Shown in pieces: positions 33,126 through 41,510 of a stretch of DNA of 43,659 bases. Position 1 is the stretch's first letter; each line of letters begins with the position of its first letter. The DNA is from Chryseobacterium gleum (GTDB taxonomy: Bacteria; Bacteroidota; Bacteroidia; Flavobacteriales; BACL11): contig CAMBDW010000013.1 in the NCBI GenBank assembly GCA_945865535.1, positions 1 through 43,659 on the forward strand, in the 5' to 3' direction. The position numbers were made by a program, and so were the translations under genes. The notes beneath the pieces are model-generated. The model saw only the letters and a program-made list of their open reading frames with translations, made no database searches and was not told the origin of the DNA.

Positions 33126-33133
33126 CAAATATA
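33126..33133 (-). promoter_or_regulatory. -7 box for paralog 3 (32575 gene)
   Basis: Minus strand TATATTTG, a perfect TAnnTTTG, 23 bases before the ATG at 33102. It lies in the gap after psd. Confidence 0.4.
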
Positions 33134-33187
33134 TAAAAGATTTCTAAATTCTGAAATCGGTTGGATATTATTATGAACATTAAGTAG

Positions 33188-33832
33188 TTAATACTTAGCT
33201 ATAATGCTTTGGCCTCCAATTACTTTATCTCCGATCACTACTTCTATTTTAGTTCCTGTTGGAAGGAATAAATCGACTCTAGATCCAAATTTAATAAATC
33301 CGATTTCATCAGCGCTATTCACGCTATTTTTTGCTTTAGAGTAAGTGATGATTCTACGAGCTAGTGCGCCAGCAATTTGCCTACATAAAACCGAAATCTT
33401 ATTATTTTCAACTACTACTGTGCTTCTTTCGTTATCAGTTGATGCTTTAGGATTCCAAGCAACTAAGAATTTACCCGCATGGTATTTTGTATAAGTCACC
33501 ATTCCAGAAATAGGATAGAGGTTATTATGAACATTAAGAGGAGACATAAATACTGAAACTTGAATCCTTTTATCCTTATAGTATTCTGTTTCTGTAGTTT
33601 CTTCAATTACTACTACTTTACCATCACAAGGGGAATAGATAATATCATTTTTTCTTTCAAAAGTTCTTTTTGGAATTCTGAAAAAATTAAGAGTAATTAC
33701 AAAGATAAATAGCATAATTGCATATAAACTATCAACAATTTTACTATCTGAAATGTAAGAAAAAAAACCTAGTAGTATAAGAATTATTATCTCATTGCGT
33801 AACGATTTGTATCCTTCTTTGTGGAGTTTCAT
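33188..33832 (-). CDS. psd: Phosphatidylserine decarboxylase, short (PSD-A) form
   Basis: Makes phosphatidylethanolamine from phosphatidylserine in the inner membrane. The 214 residues have membrane segments at about 14-50, then the catalytic domain with IYSPCDGKVVVIEE, VHNNLYPISGMVTYTKYHAGKF (conserved His) and FGSRVDLFLPTG, where the Gly183-Ser184 bond is the self-cleavage site that forms the pyruvoyl group. It is the short form without the LGST motif of E. coli Psd. It follows cdsA without a gap; the intermediate phosphatidylserine synthase is not in the window. Confidence 0.9.
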   Translation of the reverse strand: MKLHKEGYKSLRNEIIILILLGFFSYISDSKIVDSLYAIMLFIFVITLNFFRIPKRTFERKNDIIYSPCDGKVVVIEETTETEYYKDKRIQVSVFMSPLNVHNNLYPISGMVTYTKYHAGKFLVAWNPKASTDNERSTVVVENNKISVLCRQIAGALARRIITYSKAKNSVNSADEIGFIKFGSRVDLFLPTGTKIEVVIGDKVIGGQSIIAKY

Positions 33833-34471
33833 TTATAATAGCTTTGTTAGTATATAAATAGCTGGTATTGTTATCATAAAAGCATCCATTCTATCTAGGA
33901 TCCCGCCATGACCAGGAATTAAATTTCCTGAATCTTTCACTCCTGCTTCTCTTTTGTAATGCGATTCTATAAAATCACCCAATGTTGCAGTGAAAGGCAA
34001 GATTATACTTATACTGATGATTAAAGGGATTCTTATATCTTCAAATTTGAAAAAAAAAGAGTATGATAAGTAGGATGCAATTATTGAAAAAACAAAACCA
34101 CCACCAAATCCCTCCCATGATTTTTTTGGAGAGATAGAGGGCATGATCTTGTGTTTACCAAATCTAACTCCAAATAAATAAGCAAATGTGTCAAAGGTCC
34201 AAGTGAGAATAAACATAAATAAAATTAAATTTGAGTTCCAATTCTGCTGATCTTCTTTGGTTACAATCAATTGGATTAAAATAAAAGGGATGAGTACATA
34301 TGCAAATGCTAAAAATTTGCTTTTTCCATTTCTGAGTTTCCACATTTCATAAAATGAAACGATTGCTAAGATTGTAAATAGCACTCTGAATGAAGGTTCA
34401 TAAGAAGCTCCTAGCCACATGATTATTACATAAAATGCTCCCGAAATAGCTCTTTTAAGCGTTTCGTTCAT
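33833..34471 (-). CDS. cdsA: Phosphatidate cytidylyltransferase
   Basis: Makes CDP-diacylglycerol, precursor of all phospholipids. The 212-residue membrane protein has about six hydrophobic segments and the family signature near the C-terminus, SHYKREAGVKDSGNLIPGHGGILDRMD (read in parts, residues about 169-195), with the conserved Asp/Gly residues. It is shorter than the usual 260-280 residues, lacking part of the N-terminal membrane region; the active-site end is complete. It abuts psd and overlaps DUF2007 by 17 bases. Confidence 0.9.
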   Translation of the reverse strand: MNETLKRAISGAFYVIIMWLGASYEPSFRVLFTILAIVSFYEMWKLRNGKSKFLAFAYVLIPFILIQLIVTKEDQQNWNSNLILFMFILTWTFDTFAYLFGVRFGKHKIMPSISPKKSWEGFGGGFVFSIIASYLSYSFFFKFEDIRIPLIISISIILPFTATLGDFIESHYKREAGVKDSGNLIPGHGGILDRMDAFMITIPAIYILTKLL

Positions 34472-34661
34472 CTTCTGTATATTTAAGTAAATCTGTCGCT
34501 TGGTTTAATTGTTTTTCATCTACATATAACTCAATGGAGCCGAACATTAAATATGAAGAATCTTGCTTATTAAGCATTACAACATTAATGTTGTTTTCTT
34601 CTAGCATTTGTTTTGTTATCTCCGCTTTATTGGGATTATCTGTACTAAGCAGTTTTACCAT
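34455..34661 (-). CDS. DUF2007-type putative signal-transducing protein
   Basis: A 68-residue protein with a ferredoxin-like DUF2007 pattern: NKAEITKQMLEENNINVVMLNKQDSS, FGSIELYVDEKQLNQATDLL (in parts). The function is unknown; relatives are suggested to bind a PII-like ligand, which is not proven. The longer frame to 34706 lies inside ftsH's end, and MVKLLSTDN at 34661 matches relatives. It overlaps the ftsH stop by 17 bases and cdsA by 17 bases, so translation is strongly coupled. Confidence 0.8.
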   Translation of the reverse strand: MVKLLSTDNPNKAEITKQMLEENNINVVMLNKQDSSYLMFGSIELYVDEKQLNQATDLLKYTEDERNA

Positions 34662-36642
34662 TTTTTTTTGATTTAGGAATCTTTTTAGATTTCTCTTTTT
34701 CTTCATCTAACTTAAGCAGCTGCTCTTCTTCATAAGATTTCCATTGTCTAACTCCAAATATAGTTTCTAAATCAGTTTTGAAAATTACTTCATTTAGGAG
34801 TAGTTCAGAGCCTAATTTTTCAACTTTTTCTTTATTGGCAATCAATATATCTTTTGCTCTTTGATACTGCTGTTCCAATATTTTGCTTACTTCTTGGTCA
34901 ATTAATTGAGCTCTTTCTTCAGAGTAAGGCTTTATGAATCCTGTTTGTTGCCCTGAAGAATCATAGTAGGAGATATTGCCAATTTTTTTGCTCAAACCAT
35001 AAATGCTAACCATTGCGTAAGCCATTTTAGTTACTTTTTCTAAGTCTGATAAAGCTCCGGTTGATATTTTTCCAAAGAAAACTTCTTCAGCTGCTCTTCC
35101 ACCCATTGCTGAACAAATCTCATCAAGCATTTGTTCGGTAGTGGTTAATTGTCTTTCTTCTGGCAAATACCAAGCTGCACCTAGAGATTTTCCTCTTGGC
35201 ACAATCGTTACCTTGATTAATGGAGATGCGAATTCTAACATCCAACTCACTGTTGCATGTCCCGCTTCATGGTAAGCAATTGTTTTCTTTTCGTTTGGCG
35301 ATATTATTTTTGATCTCTTTTCAAGCCCTCCAATAATTCTGTCAACGGCATCAAGAAAATCTTGTTTTTCAACTTGTTTTTTTGATTTTCTGGCAGCAAT
35401 TAATGCGGCTTCATTACAAACATTTGCAATGTCAGCACCACTAAAACCTGGAGTTTGTCTTGCTAAAAAGTTGATATCCATGTTTTCTGCCAATTTGATT
35501 GGTTTTAAATGAACCTCAAATATTTCTTTTCTTTCCACTAGATCTGGCAAGTCAACAAAAATTTGCCTATCAAATCTTCCAGCTCTTATGAGTGCTTTAT
35601 CTAACACATCAGCTCTGTTTGTTGCAGCCATTACAATAACTCCAGAATTTGTGCCAAAACCATCCATTTCAGTGAGCAATTGATTTAAAGTGTTCTCTCT
35701 TTCATCATTACTTCCGGTCATAGCATTTTTCCCCCTTGCTCTACCGATTGCATCAATTTCATCTATAAAAATAATTGCCGGAGCTTTTTCTTTGGCTTGT
35801 TTAAATAAATCACGCACACGACTTGCCCCAACACCTACAAACATTTCAACAAAATCTGAACCAGTTAGTGAGAAAAATGGCACTTTTGCTTCACCAGCTA
35901 CTGCTTTTGCTAGCAATGTTTTACCAGTTCCTGGAGGCCCTACAAGCATAGCTCCTCTTGGTATTTTACCTCCTAACTTTGTGTATTTTGCAGGAGCTTT
36001 AAGAAAATCTACAATTTCAGCAATTTCTTCTTTGGCCTCTTCTAAACCTGCTACATCTTTAAAACTTATTTTTATATCTTCTTTATCAATTAACTTTCCT
36101 TGTGTTTTACCAATATTGAAGATTTGGCCACCAGCACCACCGCCACTCATTCTTTTCATGATGAACATCCAGATAAAAATGAAAAGCACTAAAGGTAAAA
36201 CCCAGCTTAGTATATCACCAAAAACATCATTACGAGTTTCGTAAAGTGGAGATATTTTTTCTCCACTTTTAAATGATGATTGGGCTTCTTTTAAATCGTT
36301 TGCAAAGGTTTCAACAGAACCAATTTCAAAATAAAAATGTGGACCTAAATTAGGAGTATTTCCATATGCTTTTTTGCTTACATCTTTGAATTGTTTTTCT
36401 GATAAAAAGTCTTTTTTTATGTATATAAATGCTTTTTCTTTATTTACGACTACCACTTTTTCAACCTTTTGTTGTTGTAGCATTTTTTGGTTGAATTCTT
36501 GCCAAGAAGTAGGTTTTGTAACTTCAGTCCCCATAAAGTTTAAACCTATAAAAATTATAAAAATAATGATGTATATCCAGTAAATCTTAAATTTAAATCC
36601 TTTTAAATTTACCGGTAAATTTGATTTCTTTTTGTTGTCCAT
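34645..36642 (-). CDS. ftsH: ATP-dependent zinc metalloprotease FtsH
   Basis: A membrane-bound AAA+ protease that removes damaged membrane proteins and short-lived regulators. The 665 residues show two membrane helices (about 20-36 and 145-162), a periplasmic domain between them, Walker A GPPGTGKT (235-242), Walker [12 protein letters not shown] (290-300), the second region of homology near 345-360 and the zinc site HEAGH (His458, Glu459, His462). The C-terminal tail is Lys-rich (GKTA end). It follows rsfS by 3 bases. In Bacteroidota the rsfS-ftsH-cdsA-psd order recurs. Confidence 0.96.
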   Translation of the reverse strand: MDNKKKSNLPVNLKGFKFKIYWIYIIIFIIFIGLNFMGTEVTKPTSWQEFNQKMLQQQKVEKVVVVNKEKAFIYIKKDFLSEKQFKDVSKKAYGNTPNLGPHFYFEIGSVETFANDLKEAQSSFKSGEKISPLYETRNDVFGDILSWVLPLVLFIFIWMFIMKRMSGGGAGGQIFNIGKTQGKLIDKEDIKISFKDVAGLEEAKEEIAEIVDFLKAPAKYTKLGGKIPRGAMLVGPPGTGKTLLAKAVAGEAKVPFFSLTGSDFVEMFVGVGASRVRDLFKQAKEKAPAIIFIDEIDAIGRARGKNAMTGSNDERENTLNQLLTEMDGFGTNSGVIVMAATNRADVLDKALIRAGRFDRQIFVDLPDLVERKEIFEVHLKPIKLAENMDINFLARQTPGFSGADIANVCNEAALIAARKSKKQVEKQDFLDAVDRIIGGLEKRSKIISPNEKKTIAYHEAGHATVSWMLEFASPLIKVTIVPRGKSLGAAWYLPEERQLTTTEQMLDEICSAMGGRAAEEVFFGKISTGALSDLEKVTKMAYAMVSIYGLSKKIGNISYYDSSGQQTGFIKPYSEERAQLIDQEVSKILEQQYQRAKDILIANKEKVEKLGSELLLNEVIFKTDLETIFGVRQWKSYEEEQLLKLDEEKEKSKKIPKSKKNGKTA

Positions 36643-36645
36643 AGT

Positions 36646-37017
36646 TTATTTTTCCTCTTTATAATTTGTAAATTTTGCATCTCCCCAGAAATCTTCAATA
36701 TTGTAAAATTTTCTTGTTTTCTCTTGAAAAACATGTACAATAATATCGTAATAATCCATTAACACCCACTCTCCAACATTATTTCCTTCAGTATGCCATG
36801 GTTTTTCACCCAAATCTTGCGATATCGTTTTTTTTATTTTGCTTTCAATAGAGTTGACATGTGTACTTGATGTTCCTGTGCAAATTATAAAATATTTACA
36901 AATAGCTGATTCAATTTTTCTAAGATCTAAGGAAACAATTTCTTCACCTTTTGCATTTTTAATGACATTGATGATATGTTTTAACAGGATATTTGTCTGG
37001 TCAAGTTTTTTAGCCAT
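36646..37017 (-). CDS. rsfS: Ribosome silencing factor RsfS
   Basis: Binds L14 on the 50S subunit and blocks subunit joining when nutrients are low. The 123-residue protein has the family pattern: AKGEEIVSLDLRKIE, YFIICTGTSSTHVNSIES, KPWHTEGNNVGEWVLMDY and DIIVHVFQEKTRKFYNIEDFWGDAK (read in parts). Length is normal. It heads the rsfS-ftsH-DUF2007-cdsA-psd operon and is divergent from birA across 71 bases. Confidence 0.94.
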   Translation of the reverse strand: MAKKLDQTNILLKHIINVIKNAKGEEIVSLDLRKIESAICKYFIICTGTSSTHVNSIESKIKKTISQDLGEKPWHTEGNNVGEWVLMDYYDIIVHVFQEKTRKFYNIEDFWGDAKFTNYKEEK

Positions 37018-37040
37018 ATATATTTTTAGATTTGCGGTTG

Positions 37041-37048
37041 CAAAAATA
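37041..37048 (-). promoter_or_regulatory. -7 box for rsfS-ftsH operon
   Basis: Minus strand TATTTTTG fits TAnnTTTG and is 23 bases before the rsfS ATG. It sits in the divergent gap with birA. Confidence 0.4.
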
Positions 37049-37088
37049 CATTTTTTATACCAATAAAATTTGATTAAATATTTCTGAT

Positions 37089-37814
37089 TTGTATTGCCAT
37101 AATATTATAAAACTTACTGATGTAGATTCTACAAATAATTATGCGCTCTCTTTAAAAGGAAGTAAGGTTTTTAAGCAGGGCTTGCTTATAGTTTCAGATT
37201 TTCAAACAAATGGGCAGGGGCAAAGAGGCAATAGCTGGGAAAGCGAAAAAGGAAAAAACCTTATTATTTCAGTTGTAATAGAACCAAATATTTGCATTAA
37301 AAACCAGTTTGATATAAGTAAAATTGCAGCTATTTCAGTAATGGATTTTTTGAATAGTTTAGGGGTTTCATCTAATATTAAATGGCCTAATGATATTTTG
37401 GTTGGGAATAAAAAAATTGCTGGAATTTTAATACAAAACGTGATTTCTAGAAATATAATTTCTCATTCGGTTATTGGTATTGGTCTAAATGTAAATCAAC
37501 TTATTTTTGATGATTATACTCCTAAAGCAACATCATTGAAACTTGAAATAAAGAAAAAGTTTAATCTAGAAGAAATTCAGAAGGAGTTACTCAGTAGCAT
37601 ACAAAATAGAATTAAAGCTTATCGCTTAGGAAAAGACATAGAAGCGGAGTATTTAGATGGCCTTTTTCAAAAAGATAAAGTTGCTGTTTTTGAAAGTAAA
37701 TCCCAAAAATTTAATGGAATAATTAGAGGCGTTACAGCAAGTGGTTTGCTAATGGTAGAAACAGAAAAATCCATTAGAGAATTTGATTTAAAAGAGATAA
37801 AAATGATTTTTTAG
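37089..37814 (+). CDS. birA: Biotin--[acetyl-CoA-carboxylase] ligase, without DNA-binding domain
   Basis: Attaches biotin to the carrier protein of acetyl-CoA carboxylase. The 241 residues comprise the catalytic core only: DVDSTNNYA (11-19), the glycine loop GQGQRGNSW (42-50), KWPNDILV (98-105) and the catalytic lysine at Lys109 in NKKIAGIL, then a small C-terminal domain. There is no N-terminal helix-turn-helix, so it is not a biotin repressor. The start is unusual: no ATG is in frame between the upstream stop at 37071 and the conserved NIIKL, leaving TTG at 37089 as the likeliest codon. It converges on the SRPBCC gene with a 4-base overlap. Confidence 0.88.
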   Translation: MYCHNIIKLTDVDSTNNYALSLKGSKVFKQGLLIVSDFQTNGQGQRGNSWESEKGKNLIISVVIEPNICIKNQFDISKIAAISVMDFLNSLGVSSNIKWPNDILVGNKKIAGILIQNVISRNIISHSVIGIGLNVNQLIFDDYTPKATSLKLEIKKKFNLEEIQKELLSSIQNRIKAYRLGKDIEAEYLDGLFQKDKVAVFESKSQKFNGIIRGVTASGLLMVETEKSIREFDLKEIKMIF

Positions 37815-38200
37815 AAATTTTGCATTTTACTTGCTAACACATCTAAAAACTGAGTTAGTGGTTTTTCAACCATCATTCTCATCATCATGTTTAATTCCGC
37901 ATTTATTTCTAGTCTTGCTTGGCATTGCTCTCCTTTTTCGGTTATAAAACAATCCAAAGAAAAAGGAACTTGACTATCTACTGCTGTTAAAGAAATTTTA
38001 GAAAATTCTGTTTTTTCAGCAATTTTTAATCCTAATTGTGGTAGGCCTTGCATTTTAAAAGAACAAGTTGTTTCAGTGCTTTTAAAATCTTCAATTTGTG
38101 GGGGTAAGACATCTTTCAAGTTGTTCAGGTCTCCAATTGTGTTAAAAAAATCTTTAGCGCTTTTGTTTACTAGTACTTCAGGGGATTTAAATGTGGCCAT
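37811..38200 (-). CDS. SRPBCC-fold protein of unknown function
   Basis: The 129-residue protein has the Bet v1-like SRPBCC pattern: SAKDFFNTIGDLNNLKDVLP at the start, a central beta sheet and a C-terminal amphipathic helix (MMMRMMVEKPLTQFLDVLA). The family binds hydrophobic ligands; the ligand here is unknown. It lies 4 bases after pyrE and is probably co-transcribed. I recall the same pyrE-SRPBCC pairing in other flavobacteria, but no functional link is established. It overlaps the end of birA by 4 bases. Confidence 0.82.
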   Translation of the reverse strand: MATFKSPEVLVNKSAKDFFNTIGDLNNLKDVLPPQIEDFKSTETTCSFKMQGLPQLGLKIAEKTEFSKISLTAVDSQVPFSLDCFITEKGEQCQARLEINAELNMMMRMMVEKPLTQFLDVLASKMQNF

Positions 38201-38204
38201 ATTT

Positions 38205-38846
38205 TTATTTTTTCCAATTTGAAGGATTTTCTCGCCATTGTTTTAAAATAGCTAGATCTTCTTTGTTAATGTATTTTTGCTTTATTGCCTCTGGTAATAA
38301 TGAGTTGTAATCGCATAAGGAGATGTATTCGCAATTAGCATTCTTAAAGTTTTCAGATGCTGTATCAAAACCATAAGTAAAAATAGAAACCATTCCTTTT
38401 ACCTTCATTCCAACCTCTTTTAAAGCTGAAGCCGCTTCTAAACTACTCTTGCCACTACTTATTAAATCTTCAACTAAGATTACTGATTGTCCCTTTTCAA
38501 AATAACCTTCAATTTGGTTTTGTTTGCCGTGTTCTTTCGCTTTTGCACGTACGTAAATAAATGGCAATCCTAGTTCTTCAGCAACCAATACCCCATGTGG
38601 AATACCAGCAGTAGCAACTCCAGCAATTACATTTGCTCCTTTGTAATGGTTTTTTATAACAGCAACAAGACCTTGCCTTATGTAATTTCTTATTTCAGGG
38701 TAGGATAAGGTTTTACGGTTATCACAATATATTGGAGAGTTCCAACCAGCAGCCCATTTAAAAGGATTATTAGGTTGTAAAATAATTGCGTTTATTTGCA
38801 ATAAGGATTTAGCAACTTGTTTTGCAATATCAAGATTATATATCAT
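38205..38846 (-). CDS. pyrE: Orotate phosphoribosyltransferase
   Basis: Adds the ribose phosphate from PRPP to orotate in pyrimidine synthesis. The 213 residues include NPFKWAAGWNSPIYCDNRK, GVATAGIPHGVLVAEELGLPFIYVRAKAKEHGKQN (read in parts, flexible-loop region with catalytic Lys) and the PRPP motif VILVEDLISSGKSS near 116-129. Normal length. Its ATG is separated from the ATG of the divergent Nudix gene by one base, so its promoter lies within that gene. A -7 box is found 4 bases upstream. Confidence 0.94.
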   Translation of the reverse strand: MIYNLDIAKQVAKSLLQINAIILQPNNPFKWAAGWNSPIYCDNRKTLSYPEIRNYIRQGLVAVIKNHYKGANVIAGVATAGIPHGVLVAEELGLPFIYVRAKAKEHGKQNQIEGYFEKGQSVILVEDLISSGKSSLEAASALKEVGMKVKGMVSIFTYGFDTASENFKNANCEYISLCDYNSLLPEAIKQKYINKEDLAILKQWRENPSNWKK

Positions 38847-38847
38847 A

Positions 38848-39318
38848 ATGCAAAAATATAAAGTTTACATCAATAAAGAGCTTAAAATTATTACTGATAA
38901 TTGGGATGATTTTTGTGCAAAATATATCTTAATTCAAGCAGCAGGAGGATTGGTTTATAATTCTAAAAATCAATTGCTTATGATTTTTAGAAATGGTAAA
39001 TGGGATTTACCAAAAGGCAAATTAGAAATTGGTGAAAATATTCAAGAGTGTGCAATTCGAGAGGTGGAGGAGGAGTGTGGGGTTAGTAATCTGCAAATTG
39101 TAAGCCAGCCACAAAGCACTTATCATACTTATGAAATCAAAGGCAAAGCCATACTTAAACGCACTTATTGGTTTAAAATGAATACAAACTACAGTAATGA
39201 ACTTATTCCTCAAATTAAAGAAGGTATTACAAAAGTGGAGTGGGTATATGAAAAAGATATTTCTAAAAAACTAGAAAATACTTTTGGGATTATTAAAGAG
39301 CTTTTACTAGATGAATAA
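38848..39318 (+). CDS. Nudix hydrolase
   Basis: The 156-residue protein has an intact Nudix box starting at Gly57: GKLEIGE (57-63) and REVEEECGV (71-79), matching GX5EX7REUXEEXGU. This is expected to hydrolyse a nucleoside diphosphate linked to another group; the substrate cannot be told. WDLPKGKLE suggests the MutT/Ap4A-type subgroup. Unlike the Nudix-like regulator at 986, it should be catalytically active. It starts one base from pyrE on the opposite strand and overlaps the following sulfatase gene by 8 bases. Confidence 0.88.
   Translation: MQKYKVYINKELKIITDNWDDFCAKYILIQAAGGLVYNSKNQLLMIFRNGKWDLPKGKLEIGENIQECAIREVEEECGVSNLQIVSQPQSTYHTYEIKGKAILKRTYWFKMNTNYSNELIPQIKEGITKVEWVYEKDISKKLENTFGIIKELLLDE
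38851..38858 (-). promoter_or_regulatory. -7 box 4 nt upstream of the pyrE ATG, inside the Nudix gene
   Basis: Minus strand TATTTTTG, then CATT, then ATG. It lies within the first codons of the divergent Nudix gene. Geometry matches lpxD and the 14381 gene, implying a leaderless transcript. Confidence 0.4.
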
Positions 39319-41176
39319 TTTAAAGTATTTTTTTAAATTATTTCTTTTCTGGCTAATTTACTTCTTGGTCAATCGACTTTTTTTTATTGCAAATTATTTT
39401 GAGGAATTTTCTTCAGTTTCTAATGATGAACTGTTAAGAATTTTGCCAAAATCCTTTGGTCTTGATGTTTCTTTTATAGCCTATTTATCGGCAATTATTA
39501 TAATAGTTTTATTTTTCAATTCACTTCTTGCAGCTAAAAGGTTTAATGTTTTTATCAGTGGGATTGTATTTTGGGTTAATGCTTTTTTTATTGTTGTTTC
39601 GGCATTAATAATTGGGGGGGAGATTGGGCTTTATGCGGAGTGGGGGACGAAACTAAATTTTACGGCTTTAAGGCACTTTGAGAACCCCAAAGAAGTCTTT
39701 TCTACGGCTACATTTTTCAACTATTTCATTTTAGTAATTTCAATAATTATTGCTATTATATTTGTAAAATTATATAGTGTTTTTGTCCATCAAAATTTTG
39801 AGACTAAAAGATATAATATCAAGCAATTTTTTTTTAAAATTATAAGATTTCCATTTGTATTAGGCGTGTTATTGCTTTTAGTAAGAGGAGGATTTCAGCC
39901 AATACCAATAAATTTAAGTGATGCCTATTTCTCAAAGACTCTTATTGTCAATGATGTAACGGTAAATCCGAATTGGAATTTATTACAGAACATCCTTAAG
40001 AATAAAAGCAATTTTAAAGGAAATCCTTATAAAAAACACCCTAAAGCAAAAGTAGATGAGTTTATAAAAATTATAAATCAAGAAAATGACTCTTCTACTT
40101 ATGTTTTAAATAGCAAAAACCCCAATATTGTATTTATTTTGCTCGAAAGCTGGTCGGCTGATAATATTGAAAGTTTAGGTGGACTAAATGGAATTACACC
40201 TTATTTTAAGGCACTTGAAAAAGAGGGCTTATTATTTACAAATTTCTATTCAAATGGATGGACTTCCGATCAAGGGATGAGTTCTATTTTTTCTTCTTTT
40301 CCAGTGTTTCCTTATGTGTCCATCATAAACCAAACCGACAAAGCTCGTAAGCTGCCTTGTCTTAACAAATCGTTAATTAAAAATGGATATCATTCTTCTT
40401 ATTTTTTTGGAGGGCAACTTACTTATGGAAATATAAAAGGGTATCTGCTTTCGCAAGGATTTGATATTGTAAAAGATGAAAACCAGTATAAGCACTTGCC
40501 TTCTGGAAGATTGGGAGTACATGATGAGTATATGTTTGATCAATTTAAAAAAGAATTAAATAGCTTGCCAGAACCTTTTATGAGTACTTTATTTACTATT
40601 AGTTCTCACTCTCCATTTGATTTTCCCGGAGTGCATACACTCTCTTTTAATAGTAAAGAGGATAAGTATGTAAATTCGGTAGCATATACCGATAAATGCT
40701 TGGGAGATTTTATATCAAGTGTTAAGAATGAGGATTGGTATGCCAATACTCTTTTTGTAATTGTGGCCGATCATAGTCATAATTCTCCTAGAAATTGGAG
40801 GGTAGCTCAAATGGAGCGCTTTAAAATTCCTATGCTTTGGTTTGGTGAGGTATTAAAGCCAAATTATAAAGGTAGTAAATGGGATAAATTGAGTTCTCAC
40901 ATTGATATTACACCAACTATATTAGAACAATTAGGTCATGATAATACGTCATATAAGTTTGGTAGGAATATTTTGAATAAGCAGCGGCAAGTGTTTGTTC
41001 CCTATGCATTTCATAGAGGACATGGACTTATTAGTAATCAAGGCTATTATGCTTTTTCAGAAGACTACAATAAAGTATTTGAGCTAGAGGCAAGTGATAG
41101 TACTCAAATGAAGCTTATCAAACAACAGACTGAAATGTATTTTCAGGCGGCTTTTGATGATTACCTTATTTATTAA
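39311..41176 (+). CDS. LTA-synthase-like membrane sulfatase/phosphotransferase
   Basis: The 621-residue protein has about five membrane helices in its first 195 residues, then a sulfatase-fold domain (about 270-560) of the alkaline phosphatase superfamily. Metal and catalytic positions: Glu279 in ILLESWSADNIES, Thr318 in NGWTSDQGM, and the VADHSHNSP motif near 490. LtaS-like enzymes in Gram-negative bacteria transfer phosphoglycerol or phosphoethanolamine to envelope glycans; the exact substrate is unknown. A run of seven Gs (39614-39620) in codons 102-104 is a slippage-prone spot. The start overlaps the Nudix stop by 8 bases. Confidence 0.85.
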   Translation: MNNLKYFFKLFLFWLIYFLVNRLFFIANYFEEFSSVSNDELLRILPKSFGLDVSFIAYLSAIIIIVLFFNSLLAAKRFNVFISGIVFWVNAFFIVVSALIIGGEIGLYAEWGTKLNFTALRHFENPKEVFSTATFFNYFILVISIIIAIIFVKLYSVFVHQNFETKRYNIKQFFFKIIRFPFVLGVLLLLVRGGFQPIPINLSDAYFSKTLIVNDVTVNPNWNLLQNILKNKSNFKGNPYKKHPKAKVDEFIKIINQENDSSTYVLNSKNPNIVFILLESWSADNIESLGGLNGITPYFKALEKEGLLFTNFYSNGWTSDQGMSSIFSSFPVFPYVSIINQTDKARKLPCLNKSLIKNGYHSSYFFGGQLTYGNIKGYLLSQGFDIVKDENQYKHLPSGRLGVHDEYMFDQFKKELNSLPEPFMSTLFTISSHSPFDFPGVHTLSFNSKEDKYVNSVAYTDKCLGDFISSVKNEDWYANTLFVIVADHSHNSPRNWRVAQMERFKIPMLWFGEVLKPNYKGSKWDKLSSHIDITPTILEQLGHDNTSYKFGRNILNKQRQVFVPYAFHRGHGLISNQGYYAFSEDYNKVFELEASDSTQMKLIKQQTEMYFQAAFDDYLIY

Positions 41177-41186
41177 AATCTTGTTT

Positions 41187-41263
41187 GTTGCCCTATTGCT
41201 CAATTGAATAGAGCACCTGACTGCGGATCAGCAGGTTGGGGGTTCGACTACCCCCAGAGTGAC
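41187..41263 (+). tRNA. Aberrant tRNA-Arg-like gene, anticodon GCG
   Basis: The D arm (GCTC/GAGC), anticodon arm CTGA-CTGCGGA-TCAG and T arm GGGGG-TTCGACTA-CCCCC are recognisable. The anticodon loop (41221-41227) differs from the usual tRNA-Arg loop CTACGGA by one base, so the anticodon is GCG (41223-41225), not ACG. Oddities: two extra bases between the acceptor and D arms, an 8-base T loop, a C-C pair at the top of the anticodon stem, and an acceptor stem (GTTGCCC with GAGTGAC) with one mismatch and two wobbles. CCA is not encoded. It may be a decayed paralog of tRNA-Arg(ACG) or a tRNA-like element. A terminator follows. Confidence 0.5.
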
Positions 41264-41270
41264 TTTAATT

Positions 41271-41296
41271 AAAAACCCACTGAAAAGTGGGTTTTT
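41271..41296 (+). terminator. Terminator after the tRNA-like gene
   Basis: AAAAACCCACT-GAAA-AGTGGGTTTTT forms an 11-bp stem with a stable GAAA loop and a T-run, 7 bases past the end of the tRNA-like gene. It also ends transcripts from the sulfatase gene. Confidence 0.85.
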
Positions 41297-41430
41297 TAGT
41301 AAGTGGCCTCTCGGTCCATAATTTGAACTTTTTTAGAGAACTATTTTAGTTTGTAATTTGATACCCCTTCTTATCTTTTTTTCTTTAAATAGTTAACTCC
41401 TTTTTTTTTCAATTTTTATTAATAATTATT

Positions 41431-41462
41431 TTGTAAGCGGGTCTATTTTTTTTGTAAATTAG
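41431..41462 (+). promoter_or_regulatory. Promoter (TTG-N21-TAAATTAG) of the large repeat protein
   Basis: TTG at 41431-41433, a 21-base spacer and TAAATTAG at 41455-41462, then CAGCCG. This matches 7 of 8 positions of TAnnTTTG and resembles the TAAATTTGCAGCC string of tmRNA and rpsO. The untranslated leader would be about 40 bases. The rest of the 41297-41510 gap holds no other visible gene. Confidence 0.4.
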
Positions 41463-41510
41463 CAGCCGTATTTCGAAAAAAACAATTTATTAAATTTAAA
41501 TCAACTATAT

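Noticed and set aside
35690-36244. 184-codon plus-strand frame inside ftsH
   Set aside because: It lies fully opposite the conserved AAA+ domain and reads as low-complexity Ser/Pro/Phe antisense sequence, so it is not a gene.
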